Positions 22,063 to 32,959 of a DNA stretch of 64,000 nt are shown piece after piece (position 1 is the first letter of the stretch; every line of letters begins with the position of its first letter). Both the position numbers and the translations under genes were made by a program. The DNA is from Lyophyllum atratum. Taxonomy: Eukaryota > Basidiomycota > Agaricomycetes > Agaricales > Lyophyllaceae. Below the pieces are notes generated by a model, which did not search any database, was not told where the DNA came from, and saw only the letters and a program-made list of their open reading frames with translations. Location of the stretch: assembly GCA_014905825.1 (NCBI GenBank), contig JACGCN010000008.1, positions 1,550,001 to 1,614,000 on the forward strand, written 5' to 3'.

Positions 22063-25000
22063 ATGTCGTCCAAAGGTCAGTCCCATCTGCCCTGCTCGTC
22101 GTGCCTGACAGCGATCAACGACTTATCGATCCCACAGCTATCCGCGAATACGACGCCAAACTCCTCCTCGCCTACTGGCTCGAGCGCGCGCCGCCCGTCG
22201 CCCCACATGCGACGATCAAGACAAAATTCTCCTTCCCCGCGCCCAAGGTCGCTCAGATCTCATGGGATCCCGAGACGAACTCGATCACCCCCGACACGAA
22301 GCTCCCCGGCTGGGTTTTCAACACCAAGCTCGTCGCAAAACCCGATCAGCTCATTAAGCGTCGCGGCAAGGCCGGGTTGCTCGCTTTGAACAAGACCTGG
22401 GAAGAGGCGCGGCCCTGGATCGCTGAGAGGGCTGGAAAACCCCAGAAGGTGAGCTTACTTTTGCACGACCTTGTCGGCCATCCTTTGTGCTCGTCCCCCT
22501 GCCCCACACTTCGATCGCATCGATGCATCTTATCGAGCCATCTGCTATCGCATCTATCGCATCTTCATGATGCAGCAGCCTCGCGTTTCCCTGCGTGCAG
22601 ACGCGTTTCCTGCTCGCACGTGATCGAAAACTTAGGGGTATTCTTCATCCCCGGACGTCCACAAGATCGAGGGTCTAAGGGTTCTTGTTAAACTAACACG
22701 TTGTTTCAGGTCGAATCCGTCACAGGCACGCTCAACAACTTCATCGTCGAGCCCTTCCTGCCCCATCCTTCAGACACCGAATACTACGTCTGCATCACCT
22801 CCGCCCGTGAAGGCGACGCGATCCTCTTCACCCACGAAGGAGGCGTGGACATCGGTGATGTCGACTCCAAGGCTCTCGTCCTCAACCTCCCCGTGAACCA
22901 GTCCTTCCCCTCCCGCGAAGACATCGCCAAGACTCTTCTCCCCCACGTTCCTGCCGCCAAGAAGGAGACCCTCGTCGACTTCCTCATCCGTCTCTACAGC
23001 GTCTACGTCGATCTCCACTTTGCTTACCTCGAGATCAACCCCCTCGTCGTCCTCGACGGCGTCAATGGTGGCGAGCCCCAGGTCTGCTACCTCGATATGG
23101 CCGCCAAGCTCGATCAGACTGCTGAGAGCATATGCGGTCCCAAGTGGGCTATCGCCCGTGATTTGTCCGTCTACGACAGGGACGAGTCTGCTGTTGGTAC
23201 CAAGGGCAAGGTCTCTGCTGACCGTGGTCCCCCCATGGTATGTCGTGGTCACCTCGTCATAACGAAGCTCCTGCTTATGTATTCCAGGTTTGGCCCGCTC
23301 CTTTCGGTCGCGACCTCACCAAAGAAGAGGCATACATCCAGAAGCTTGATGGCTCCACTGGCGCCTCCCTCAAGTTGACTGTTCTCAACGCCGAAGGTCG
23401 CATCTGGACCATGGTCGCCGGTGGTGGTGCCTCCGTCGTCTACTCCGATGCTATCGCCGCCCACGGCTACGCCGACGAGCTCGCCAACTACGGCGAGTAC
23501 AGTGGTGCCCCCACCGAGGGCCAGACCTACGAGTACGCCAAGACCATTATCGACCTCATCACCCGAGGCCGCCCCAACCCCAAGGGCAAGATCCTCATCA
23601 TCGGTGGAGGCATCGCCAACTTCACCAACGTCGCCGCCACCTTCAAGGGCATCATCCGCGCCCTGAAGGAGTACAAGAACCAGCTCATCAGCCACCAAGT
23701 CAAGATCTTCGTCCGCCGTGGTGGCCCTAACTACCAGGAGGGTCTCAAAGCTATGCGTCTCCTCGGAGAGAGCCTTGGCGTCCCCATCCGCGTCTTCGGC
23801 CCCGACACCCACATCACAGAGATCGTCCCCCTTGCGCTCGGCGTGGAGGTCAAGAAGTCCGTCTCCGCTGCTTTCGACGACGGCACCAAGAGCGTGCAGG
23901 TCGGTACGCCCCCAGCCCAGGTAGAGGAGGTTGAAGTTCCCTCCGAAGGTGGTATCGGCAGCATCCACAAGGACGGCGAGCGCACGCAGCCCAACGACCA
24001 GATCATCCGCTTCGACACGCACGGTGGCCCTTCCTCCCGCCCTGCCTTCCGTCCCTTTGACGAGACCACCCGCTCGTTCGTCTACGGCCTCCAGCCGCGT
24101 GCTATCCAGGGCATGCTCGACTTTGACTACTCATGCGGTCGTGAGACGCCCAGTGTCGCAGCGATGATCTATCCGTTCGGTGGACATCATATCCAGAAGT
24201 TCTACTGGGGAACCAAGGAGACACTTCTGCCTGTGTACACCAGTGTTGGCGAGGCCATCGGCAAGCATCCTGACGTTGATGTTGTCGTCAACTTTGCATC
24301 GTCGCGCAGTGTGTACGCCAGCACCCTCGAGTGCTTGGAGTTCCTTCAGATCAAGTGCTTGGCGCTCATTGCTGAGGGTGTCCCGGAGAGGCATGCTCGC
24401 GAGATTCTGTGGAAGGCGAAGGAGAAGGGTGTCCTGATTGTTGGGCCCGCGACCGTCGGTGGTATCAAGCCCGGCTGCTTCAGGATCGGAAACTCTGGAG
24501 GGTACGTGGCTCCTTCCCGAATTCCCGCATATAGTCATTAACTTCATTTTCAACCAGAATGATGGACAACATCATCGCCTCGAAGCTCTACCGCGCCGGC
24601 TCTGTCGGCTACGTCTCCAAGTCTGGCGGCATGTCCAACGAGCTGAACAACATCCTCTCCCTCGTGACCAACGGCACCTACGAGGGCATCGCCATCGGGG
24701 GTGACCGCTACCCCGGCTCCACTTTCATCGACCACCTTCTGCGGTACGAGGCCGACCCGGAGTGCAAGATGCTCGTCCTGCTCGGCGAGGTCGGCGGTAT
24801 CGAGGAGTACCGCGTCATCGAGGCCGTGAAGCGCGGCATCATCAAGAAGCCGATCGTGGCGTGGGCGATCGGGACGTGCGCGAAGATGTTCGCGACGGAG
24901 GTGCAGTTTGGGCATGCGGGGAGCATGGCGAACAGCGAGCTTGAGACTGCGGATTCGAAGAACAAGGCGATGAGGGATGCGGGTTTTATTGTGCCGGAGA

Positions 25001-26257
25001 CGTTTGAGGAGCTGCCGACTGTGTTGAAGGAGACTTATCAGATGTTGGTGAAGAGGGGGGTTATTACGCCCAAGTCGGAGAGGGATCCGCCTGTTATTCC
25101 TATGGATTACAAGTGGGCGCAGGTTAGTGTTCTTTTTTTTTATCTGTATGCCTTGGGTGATTGACGCTGATTGTTTCTGGTTGTAGGAACTCGGTCTCAT
25201 CCGCAAGCCTGCTGCGTTCATCTCGACCATCTCCGATGAGCGTGGTCAGGAGCTTTTGTACGCTGGTATGCGTATCTCCGACGTCTTCAAGGAGGACATC
25301 GGCCTTGGTGGTGTCGTCTCGTTGTTGTGGTTCAAGCGCCGTACGTACCATTCTGCGTCGCCTTGTCTCTTCTTTTCTGATATGTAATCGCGATCAGGCC
25401 TGCCCCCATGGGCTACCAAGTTCATTGAGATGGTGCTCATGCTGACTGCTGACCACGGTCCCGCCGTCTCTGGGTGAGTGGCTCTCCGGCTCCTCCCCTG
25501 ATGACAGTGCTGATAGGACGGTCGTCTAGTGCCATGAACACCATCGTCGCGTCCCGTGCTGGCAAGGACTTGATCTCGTCCCTCGCCTCTGGTCTTCTCA
25601 CCATCGGTAGCCGCTTCGGTGGTGCCCTCGACGAGGCTGCCTCCATGTTCTCCAACGCCCGTGACACAGGCCTCACACCCCGCGAGTTCGTCGACAACTC
25701 GAGGAAGGCCAACAAGCTCAGTACGTTTCATGCCTTCACCGTTGTTATATCCCTTGGTACTGATCGTTATGGTTCCGTCTGATAGTCAGTGGTATCGGCC
25801 ACAAGATCAAGAGCGTGAACAACCCTGATCTCCGTGTTGAGCTCGTGAAGGAGTATGTCAGGAAGAACTTCCCCAGCCACAGTCTCCTCGACTACGCCCT
25901 CGCCGTCGAGAAGGTAACCACCTCCAAGAAGGATACTGTACGTACCCTCCCCCGTCTGTCACATCCCTAAATCCTTACATGTGACTGCAGCTCATCCTCA
26001 ACGTCGACGGCTGCATCGCCGTCTGCTTCGTCGATCTCCTCCGCGACAGCGGTGCGTTCACCCCCGAGGAGGCCGAGGAGTACATCCGCATCGGCACGCT
26101 CAACGGCCTGTTCGTGCTCGGGCGCAGCATCGGCTTCATCGGTCATCATCTCGACCAGAAGCGCCTCCGCGCACCGCTGTACCGCCACCCCGCCGATGAT
26201 ATCTTCATCAATATGGCGGATGTGTCGCAGCCTCGTGTGCTCGGCAGGATGGCGTAG
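22063..26257 (+). CDS. ATP-citrate lyase, single-chain fused form
   Basis: Cytosolic enzyme that makes acetyl-CoA and oxaloacetate from citrate, CoA and ATP, feeding fatty acid and sterol synthesis. Ten exons fit: 22063-22075, 22138-22448, 22710-23237, 23288-24501, 24558-25122, 25187-25340, 25398-25473, 25530-25720, 25786-25937 and 25991-26257, over 1100 residues. The order is an ATP-grasp/citryl-CoA synthetase A-like half ([30 protein letters not shown]), a succinyl-CoA-synthetase-like B half with the phospho-histidine segment [15 protein letters not shown], and a C-terminal citrate-synthase-like lyase domain ([32 protein letters not shown]). The first exon encodes only MSSK plus one base. 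Intron 2 (261 bases) is unusually long. The fused layout is the basidiomycete/animal type. No damage is seen and codon use is biased toward C-ending codons, as in highly expressed fungal genes. Confidence 0.97.
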
Positions 26258-27339
26258 GTGCGGCGTCTTTGTCTTTGTGGATACCATCGGTTCGCTTCGG
26301 TTATATGCATACTGGAATTATTCAAAAAGAAAGAAATGGCTGTCGTAGTATTCGTACTTCCCTCCTCGTCCCTCCCTTCCTTGCGCGCCCTCACACTCAC
26401 GGTCTGTTTTGTAATGCTCATTCAACCACATAACTCATAGATATCAAGTCCAATTCGCGTTTTGCCATTACGGAAGCTTTGTAAAAATATAATTGTGGAT
26501 TTGTACCACCTGCTACCTTGGGGCTCGGGAAGCAAGTTTTTGTTGAAGTTAGTATTGTCAAGCACGGTGTTTTGTCCATTGGTGAAGCTATGCAAGGGGC
26601 ATCGTGAGCCTCGAGTCAAGGTCAAGGTGACTGAATGTGGCCTGGAAGAATTTGTTCTTGTTTTATGACGCGTTCTTTCAGACCACGTTGACCGAGGCTC
26701 GACATTGCCTTGGTCGAGACGGGCATAGCGGTACACATTGTTTTCATATCCAAGACTGATCAATGAATCATCTCATCCGCAACGATGTCCCCTCGGAAAA
26801 GGTGCGCAACCACGATCTCAGGCTTTCGGAATAGGTACGCAACTGGCTTTTTCGGAAATCTAATTCCATCGAACGTATGTCATCAGTTACCCTGTAGAAT
26901 GTGATAGTATGAATCGTTCTTTGACATTTTGGGCTGAGTATAGACAACTCTCTACCGTTATCAGCGGGATCTCTTCAGAATCTACTCCAAGATGCACACG
27001 GGTACCAGGCTGCTCAAAGTTTAGTCGCCAGTAGCACTGGTCACCTGAGGGTCCAAGAGTCATCGGTCGGTTGAACGCGGTCAATGCACAGCAAAGCCGA
27101 AACCCTCTTGGATGCCGGCCACCAAGAAAGGGTAGGGTCCTTTCAAGTCGCAGAAAGTTCTCAATGGCAGATCGGGGACGAATTTTCGCATGTCATAATT
27201 TCGGCTTAATTTCGACATGGAGGTGTGGTATATGAAGGGGCCTCTGCGTTCATCGTCCTTCGATTTGGGCCTCACCTCAGCTCTTTTGCGGGTTGAACAG
27301 CAGTAACTTTTGCGCAGCGTCAGTACTAACTTTTGCGAC
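26258..27339. other. Intergenic stretch between ATP-citrate lyase and the MFS gene
   Basis: Holds the 3' end of the lyase gene and the promoter of the transporter. Nothing gene-like is recognised. Confidence 0.5.
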
Positions 27340-29377
27340 ATGCCGTCCACTGCTACATTGCACTCGGACATAAAGGACGCGCCTGACGTGGAAAAGGAAG
27401 AGTCAGATGTAGAACTCGATCTGGAGACTTCGCCGTCGGAGGAGGTGTCATTTCCGGAGGGAGGGTGGAGGACTTGGGCTGTTGTTTTTGGAGTGTGAGT
27501 GGTCTTTTGTGTCCCTTGGAGATTGTAACTTGATTCAAGTTATGCGTGTGTTTAGGTGGCTTAACCAATTTGTTACCCTGGGGTCTGTATCTCAACGTCT
27601 TGATTTGCACTACGATGGAATTCATAAATCGTTTAGATACACCAACGCGCATGGTGTCTACAATGGCAAGTTACTCTGCAGTATCACGTCCTTGAGCGAC
27701 ACTGATTCCTCGACGTTAATCACAGATTTCTACGTCCGAGAATATCTTACGCATTACTCGTCATCGCAAATCAGGTTAGTGACTCCAACGTTCAAGTATA
27801 CATATGGACATTTAAATGAGCGTTGCGTAGTTGGATAGGCAGTGTTCAACTGCTTCTTCTTGTTTCTTCTGGGCTTTTCACAGGCAGAGCATTCGATACC
27901 GGTTATTTGTAGGCCTCCTCAGCATACGCCTTGGGATCCCGACATACCTGACATGTTATCCAAGTTATCATCTTATGATTGCCGGATCTGTCCTTTTCGT
28001 TGTCTGCTTGTTTATGCTTTCTCTGACGCACGAAGACCAGTACTACCAGGTTCGCAATCTCACAGAGCACACAATGTATTCGTTCTGATATCTACCAGGT
28101 TTTCCTTGCCCAAGGCTTGGGTCTTGGAATTGCCTCAGGTATGACCTACGTTCCGAGCGTGGCTGTGATAGCGCATTATTTCAGACGCAGGCGCGCCTTC
28201 GCCATGGGAATTGCTAGCTCGGTAGGTGTTCTTTTGGTTTCAACGGTTGTTGCTATGTTGTGCTATCCAGAATGTTAATCTTGCCTCAGGGATCCGCTCT
28301 AGGTGCCGCTCTCCATCCTGTAATGCTGAACAACCTCTTCCATGGCAAAGTTGGCTTCCACAACGGTGTTCGTGCAAGTGCTGGCCTCAACCTCGGTCTT
28401 CTCGTTGTCGCGTTACTCCTCATGAAGCCAAGATTGCCGCCAAGCTCTCGTACGCAAGGCAGCATACTCCAGGATCTTGAGACATTTCTGCGAGAGCCTG
28501 CCTATGTCACGACGATCGCTGGGTGAGCAGAAGATATCTAGTCAGATTTGTCACATTTGAACCAGTTAGCACAGGATGCTCCTCCTTCTAGCGGGTCTTT
28601 ACTTTCCGATTTTCTTCCTCCAGCTGGAGGCGATAAACAACGGCCTCACACCTAGCTTTGCTTTCTATACGGCAAGTCCCATGCAAAAAATAGGACCCGC
28701 ATCACTTACGCAACTCTACCCATCGCATATCTAGCTGGTAATCATGAACGGCGTCAACACAATCGGACGTGTAGTCCCGACCCTTCTCGCCCGACCACTG
28801 GGCGTCTTCAACCTCATGCTGTTCTCCATGATCGCCCTGGGCATCCTCATATTATGCGTGCTCCTCATCAAGGACATCCCTGGTACCGTTATTTTTACGA
28901 TCCTGTATGGCTTTTTCTCGGGATGTTGTGCGTATACATATGTCTTTGGTTGAGTGATTTGTATTTGGCTCATCGGTTGGACACTTAGACGGGGGGTTGC
29001 TTGGTCCAATGCTCGCGTCGTTGGCGAAAACGGATGCAGAGATAGGGGCTCGGGTTGGGATCTGCTTCACTTTTACGGGTAAGTGCTGAGCGTCCAAATA
29101 GGCCGATGGATAGACCTAGAACTAACGAGGACTCCATCCTAGGATTTGGAGGACTTATCGGTACGTCTTAAACGACCCCATGATAGGAGGGTAAAATATT
29201 CGGGTACTCATGCTTCTGCTCGGACTAGGTACTCCAATCGCGGGCGCCTTACTTTCCTCGTCGTTCATATGGTGGAGACCACTTGTCTTCTCTAGCCTAT
29301 GTATGTTCTCGGGAGCTGGTTTCATTTGCTTTACGCGTCATGTTGTTTCCAAAAAGAAAGGTACTGGTTGGGTATAA
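27340..29377 (+). CDS. MFS transporter, monocarboxylate transporter-like (MCT/MCH type)
   Basis: Plasma-membrane major-facilitator protein resembling fungal MCH/MCT carriers, whose substrates are mostly unassigned. An acidic N-terminus (DVEKEESDVELDLE) leads to the family signature FPEGGWRTWAVVFGVW at the start of TM1, then YTNAHGVYNDFYVREYL. Later come GLGLGIASGMTYVPSVAVIAHYFRRRRAFAMGIASSG (the cytoplasmic loop region before TM5), LARPLGVFNLMLF and GFGGLIGTPIAGALL near TM11. The gene is split by about a dozen short introns, so the reading frame changes repeatedly. One intron (27666-27725) starts GCAAGT and ends CAG, a GC-AG type. The stop is at 29375-29377. The gene looks intact with these splices. 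Substrate cannot be inferred. Confidence 0.88.
27666..27725 (+). other. GC-AG intron in the MFS gene
   Basis: Splicing from GCAAGT to CACAG joins HGVYN to DFYVREYL, exactly the continuity expected for the family. No GT donor nearby preserves the frame. Confidence 0.75.
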
Positions 29378-29657
29378 GTTTTGAACACCACTTCTACCTA
29401 CCTGGATAGCCTAAAAATAGATGAAGCACAGCACACTATGTTCGAATGATTGAATCCCCCAGTGTTCCCTTCACTTGGTCTGTGCGATGACTCATAACGG
29501 TGTTGAATGACTGGGTGGTTACGAACGGTTGACTCGCGTCGTTTCCCTATTCATAGACATTTCCAACATTGTGGTATTTGATAGTAAATCATTGGTGGTG
29601 TACAACATTTGAGTTCTACACGGCTTTCACGCCTTATACATATAAAGATACATAGCC

Positions 29658-30145
29658 TTATTTCCTCCCGGCTTTCTTCGCGGCAGTGCGCGCCCTGGTA
29701 ATCTGCTTCTTCCATCCGAAACATTGGTTGCACCCTGGTAACTCATATCAGTTTCCGACGACCACAAGACGGAAACGATAGGTGACGTACCCGCAGAGCC
29801 ATGCTTCTTGCATTGGTATACACCATCCTTATTCTGGGTGGTAACGGGAGATTCGATGGGTTCTCTGTTCACGGGGTCGTACTTAAAGGAATGTCAGACA
29901 TTATCGAGCCATAGGGACGAGCAACGAACCCCGAAGAACGCATCGTTCTCTTCCCTCCCGTCAAAGCTGCAGTCGGCGCACTAGGAAGGCGATATGCATC
30001 AGCTCGTGCACTCGATGATGATAGATCACCCATTGCACTGAAGCAACGAGCTCTCCAAGGCACGTCTACTCACGACTTCCTTCACATGCGCACTACAGAA
30101 GATAGCATCGTTGATCTCAACCGTGGCGGGTGCAACTTCAGCCAT
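29658..30145 (-). CDS. Small protein with twin CHCC zinc-knuckle-like motifs
   Basis: Four short exons fit (first 30145-30074, then 29980-29930, 29881-29791, and a last one ending at the stop 29658-29660), about 95 residues. The protein has two identically spaced motifs. One is CSAHVKEVCADC, created by splicing exon 1 to exon 2. The other is CKKHGSAGCNQC, created by splicing exon 3 to exon 4. Both read C-x2-H-x4-C-x2-C, so each could bind one zinc ion, or the two could cross-brace. The tail is basic (GWKKQITRARTAAKKAGRK). I remember similar short proteins in other Agaricomycetes, with FDGREENDAFFG between the motifs, but no function. The basic tail would fit nucleic-acid binding, which is inference. 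It is divergent from the TRM44-like gene. Confidence 0.8.
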
Positions 30146-30865
30146 TGACGGGATTCTGGGGTGGAGGGGTGTAGGTGGAGTGGGGTCTGTTGATATGGGA
30201 TGGGGAGAAGCAGGTTTGGTCGACCGGAGGGAGTTTATATAGCTGGGAATGGAGGGACGGTGCCGGAGCGGATATGTCCGCGTATGGTAATTCCGGTGGG
30301 GAAAGTGTGGGGTAATTGGAAATTACAGGTTCGATCACCAGGAACAGCGCTTAACGATGGACGCTGGTGTCCACCTGTGTCCACGAGGTGCGTCACCAGT
30401 GATAGGCGGTCATGAGCTATATCCTGATTGCTCTCTCCTCAATTCTATCGGTTTTCTTTCTTCTGAAATAATACAATGAAGACTACAATGATTGGGTTTA
30501 GAAATGGCGTAACTCTTTCGCGACAAAAAACTCTACATTCGTGTCAGGCTTCCGCCATCTTCAGAGCTTTCGAATTCTCTATGCATGGATTCAAACTGTT
30601 CTTGCAATCGTAGTCGCGGCAGCTTTCGGTGTTGACTCATTGTGTGCCAAAATATCACACCTTTAAGTATCTGATTAGATTGAAAAATTACGTCATGTGA
30701 CATGAGAGCTTTATTTTAATTTTTTTCGATTGCTGCAACCTATCATCTCCACAAGCCAGATACCGTCTAGCGTCCGATATCGTATACCAAGAACGTAGTG
30801 TTCGGAGAAGATTTACACAGGAAATCCCATCGTACACCTGAAAGTGTGCATTCGCAGAAATCAGC
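30146..30865. other. Divergent promoter region between the zinc-knuckle and TRM44-like genes
   Basis: 720 bases with no open frame of note. It presumably holds both promoters. Confidence 0.5.
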
Positions 30866-32580
30866 ATGTCTGCTGCTCGTCCCCGTTTCGAACCTTCGCA
30901 ATACAATCCGCTAGACTCGGTGCACCCCTGCCTTTCTGACGAAGAATCCACCTGGTTACCTCTCATATCATGCCCGGCATCCTTTCCCTTTGAGCTAGTG
31001 CGTCACACCCATATCAGAGTAGTATCTTTCACTGAAACCATGTGCCACCATAGTTCGAGATCGCCATCTCCCAGCTCATACATCATCCAGAGTATAATTC
31101 AACCCTAATCTTGCGGTCGGAAGCGGTGGCTGAGATGACGTCCAATTTTCCCTCGTCGGTACCTCGGCCGAAAGGCAGGCAGCTTATTCGCGTGATCCAT
31201 CGGAAACTCCTTGCTCGAAGACCCGGTCGCGATGGGTCCCTGGAACAGTATTGTTCTCTTTACGGCCTCGAGGACACGCACGAGTCGCAAAACACGCCTG
31301 ATACTTTGATCCTGACCCCCATTGTGCAGGACGGCTGTGCTTTACCTTATTACCATCCAGCGGTTTCCCATCTCGCGTTCAGATACATTCAATCCGAACC
31401 ACCTACGTTACGAATAGAAGTGATACCCCTACCAGGGACCCCGACTGATCCAAACGCCCGACTGTATCGTACTTGTTTAGCGCTTCTCGACACGCTGGAC
31501 CGGTATGGCTGGGGCGCGCTCACGAACTACAAGAAACGCGTCATTCACGACTGCCTCGTTCCTCGGGAGCCATACCAAGACCTGTATCTCATCATGCGCG
31601 AACGGCATAAACATCTTATAGACACTTGGCAAGAAGTTACGGATCCACTGAAGCATGTTTTTGAGGCAAGAATATATAATTATTATGTATCTATGCGTGG
31701 CTAAGAATCACTCAGGATATCGGCATTGCGACTTACCTGATGCTTCTATGGAAAGATACCTATCATATACCCTCAGAAACCGCCTCCGCCTCTGATCCTG
31801 ATCAGCCATGGAGATCTTGGCCCCGTCCACCCGGGGGTTTCCTCGACTTTGGGTAAGCTTCACGAGCTACTACGCCTTCCCATGTTTCATCAATTCGCTG
31901 CAGATGCGGAAATGGCCTGCTCACCCACATCCTCGTCCAAGAAGGATATGAAGGACGAGGTATTGACCTAAGAGCCCGAACCTCCTGGTCTCACTACCCA
32001 CAAACGACACAGGACCACCTTCACGTCCACTCATTCGACCCGACCGCATCCTCCCCAGACCCATACTTCCAACCAGACATGTTTCTCATCGGAAACCACG
32101 CCGACGAGCTGACGCCCTGGGTGCCCGTGTTATCGACTATCTACTCCGCTTCCGGATATCTCTCTATACCATGCTGCGCGTGGTCCTTCGATGCAAAATA
32201 TGAACGCTCTAGTACGACGATGTTCCCAATCCCCAGCCCAGATTTCGCTGACACGCTGAATCTGGGAGGCGAGGGCAGTAATGGGAGCTCGTATTCGATG
32301 TATCGAATCTGGCTTGCGTCGTTGAGCTTGCATTGTGGTTGGGAGGTGGAATGCGAGACGCTTAGGATTCCTAGTACAAGGAATTGGGCCATTGTTGGTG
32401 TGTGCCCTTTTTGTCGATGCTAGAGACATATCACTCATCTGTGTCGCGATAAGGGCGGAGGAAACTGACGTCGAATTCCCAGGAGGCTGAGGAGAACGCG
32501 CGTATGATTATACAGAATGTGTTGGAGCGAGGTATATTCAAAGCGAGGAAGCCAGAAGGGAAGAATAGCGCGCACTGAGA
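30866..32580 (+). CDS. tRNA (uracil-2'-O)-methyltransferase, TRM44-like
   Basis: Expected to methylate the ribose of U44 in some tRNA-Ser species using S-adenosylmethionine. Exons 30866-30997, 31054-31665, 31716-31852 and 31904-32397 are well supported. The AdoMet-binding motif FLDFGCGNGLLTHIL spans the third splice. GYEGRGIDLRAR and FLIGNHADELTPW...SIPCCAWSFDAKYER are the family's hallmark segments. The N-terminus is built by splicing PASFPFEL to FEIAISQLIHHPEY. Intron 2 begins GCAAGA and ends CTCAG (GC-AG). The last exon is uncertain: the donor at 32398 fits, but the acceptor that gives a family-like link (AIVGRR) and the frame that gives the basic tail RGIFKARKPEGK differ by two bases around a GTGTGT run at about 32518-32523. 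The true end may therefore be 32580 or 32623, or the tail may be frameshifted. Confidence 0.87.
31666..31715 (+). other. GC-AG intron in the TRM44-like gene
   Basis: GCAAGA...CTCAG, 50 bases. It joins LKHVFE to DIGIATYLMLLW in frame. This is the second GC-AG intron within 4.1 kb. Confidence 0.7.
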
Positions 32581-32959
32581 CCGCTGGTGGAATATTTCTG
32601 ATGTACGCACGATGCCGTCATAAAGTGTCTACTGCGATGTGTCTACTGCATGGACAGAATTTCGGGTCGGTGATAACTATGAACGAAGTATGAAATTGAT
32701 ATGATGCCCGCCAGAACTGGTGCACCATTCAGCTTTCACGAGCCTAAGAGACCTAGGAAGAAATAGGAACAGGAACAGATAGTATTCGGACAATAGTTGG
32801 GGCAACGAAAGCAGAGTACATAAGTTGTCCATGAGCTTATTAGTAGAGATAATCGAGACATCAGCTAGTGGTCGTGTTTATCTACTTGGGGGGAGGCTGA
32901 GAGCTAGTATAACGTTGCGAAAATCAGAACCAATAGAAGGAAGTAAATTGAGGGTGCGC

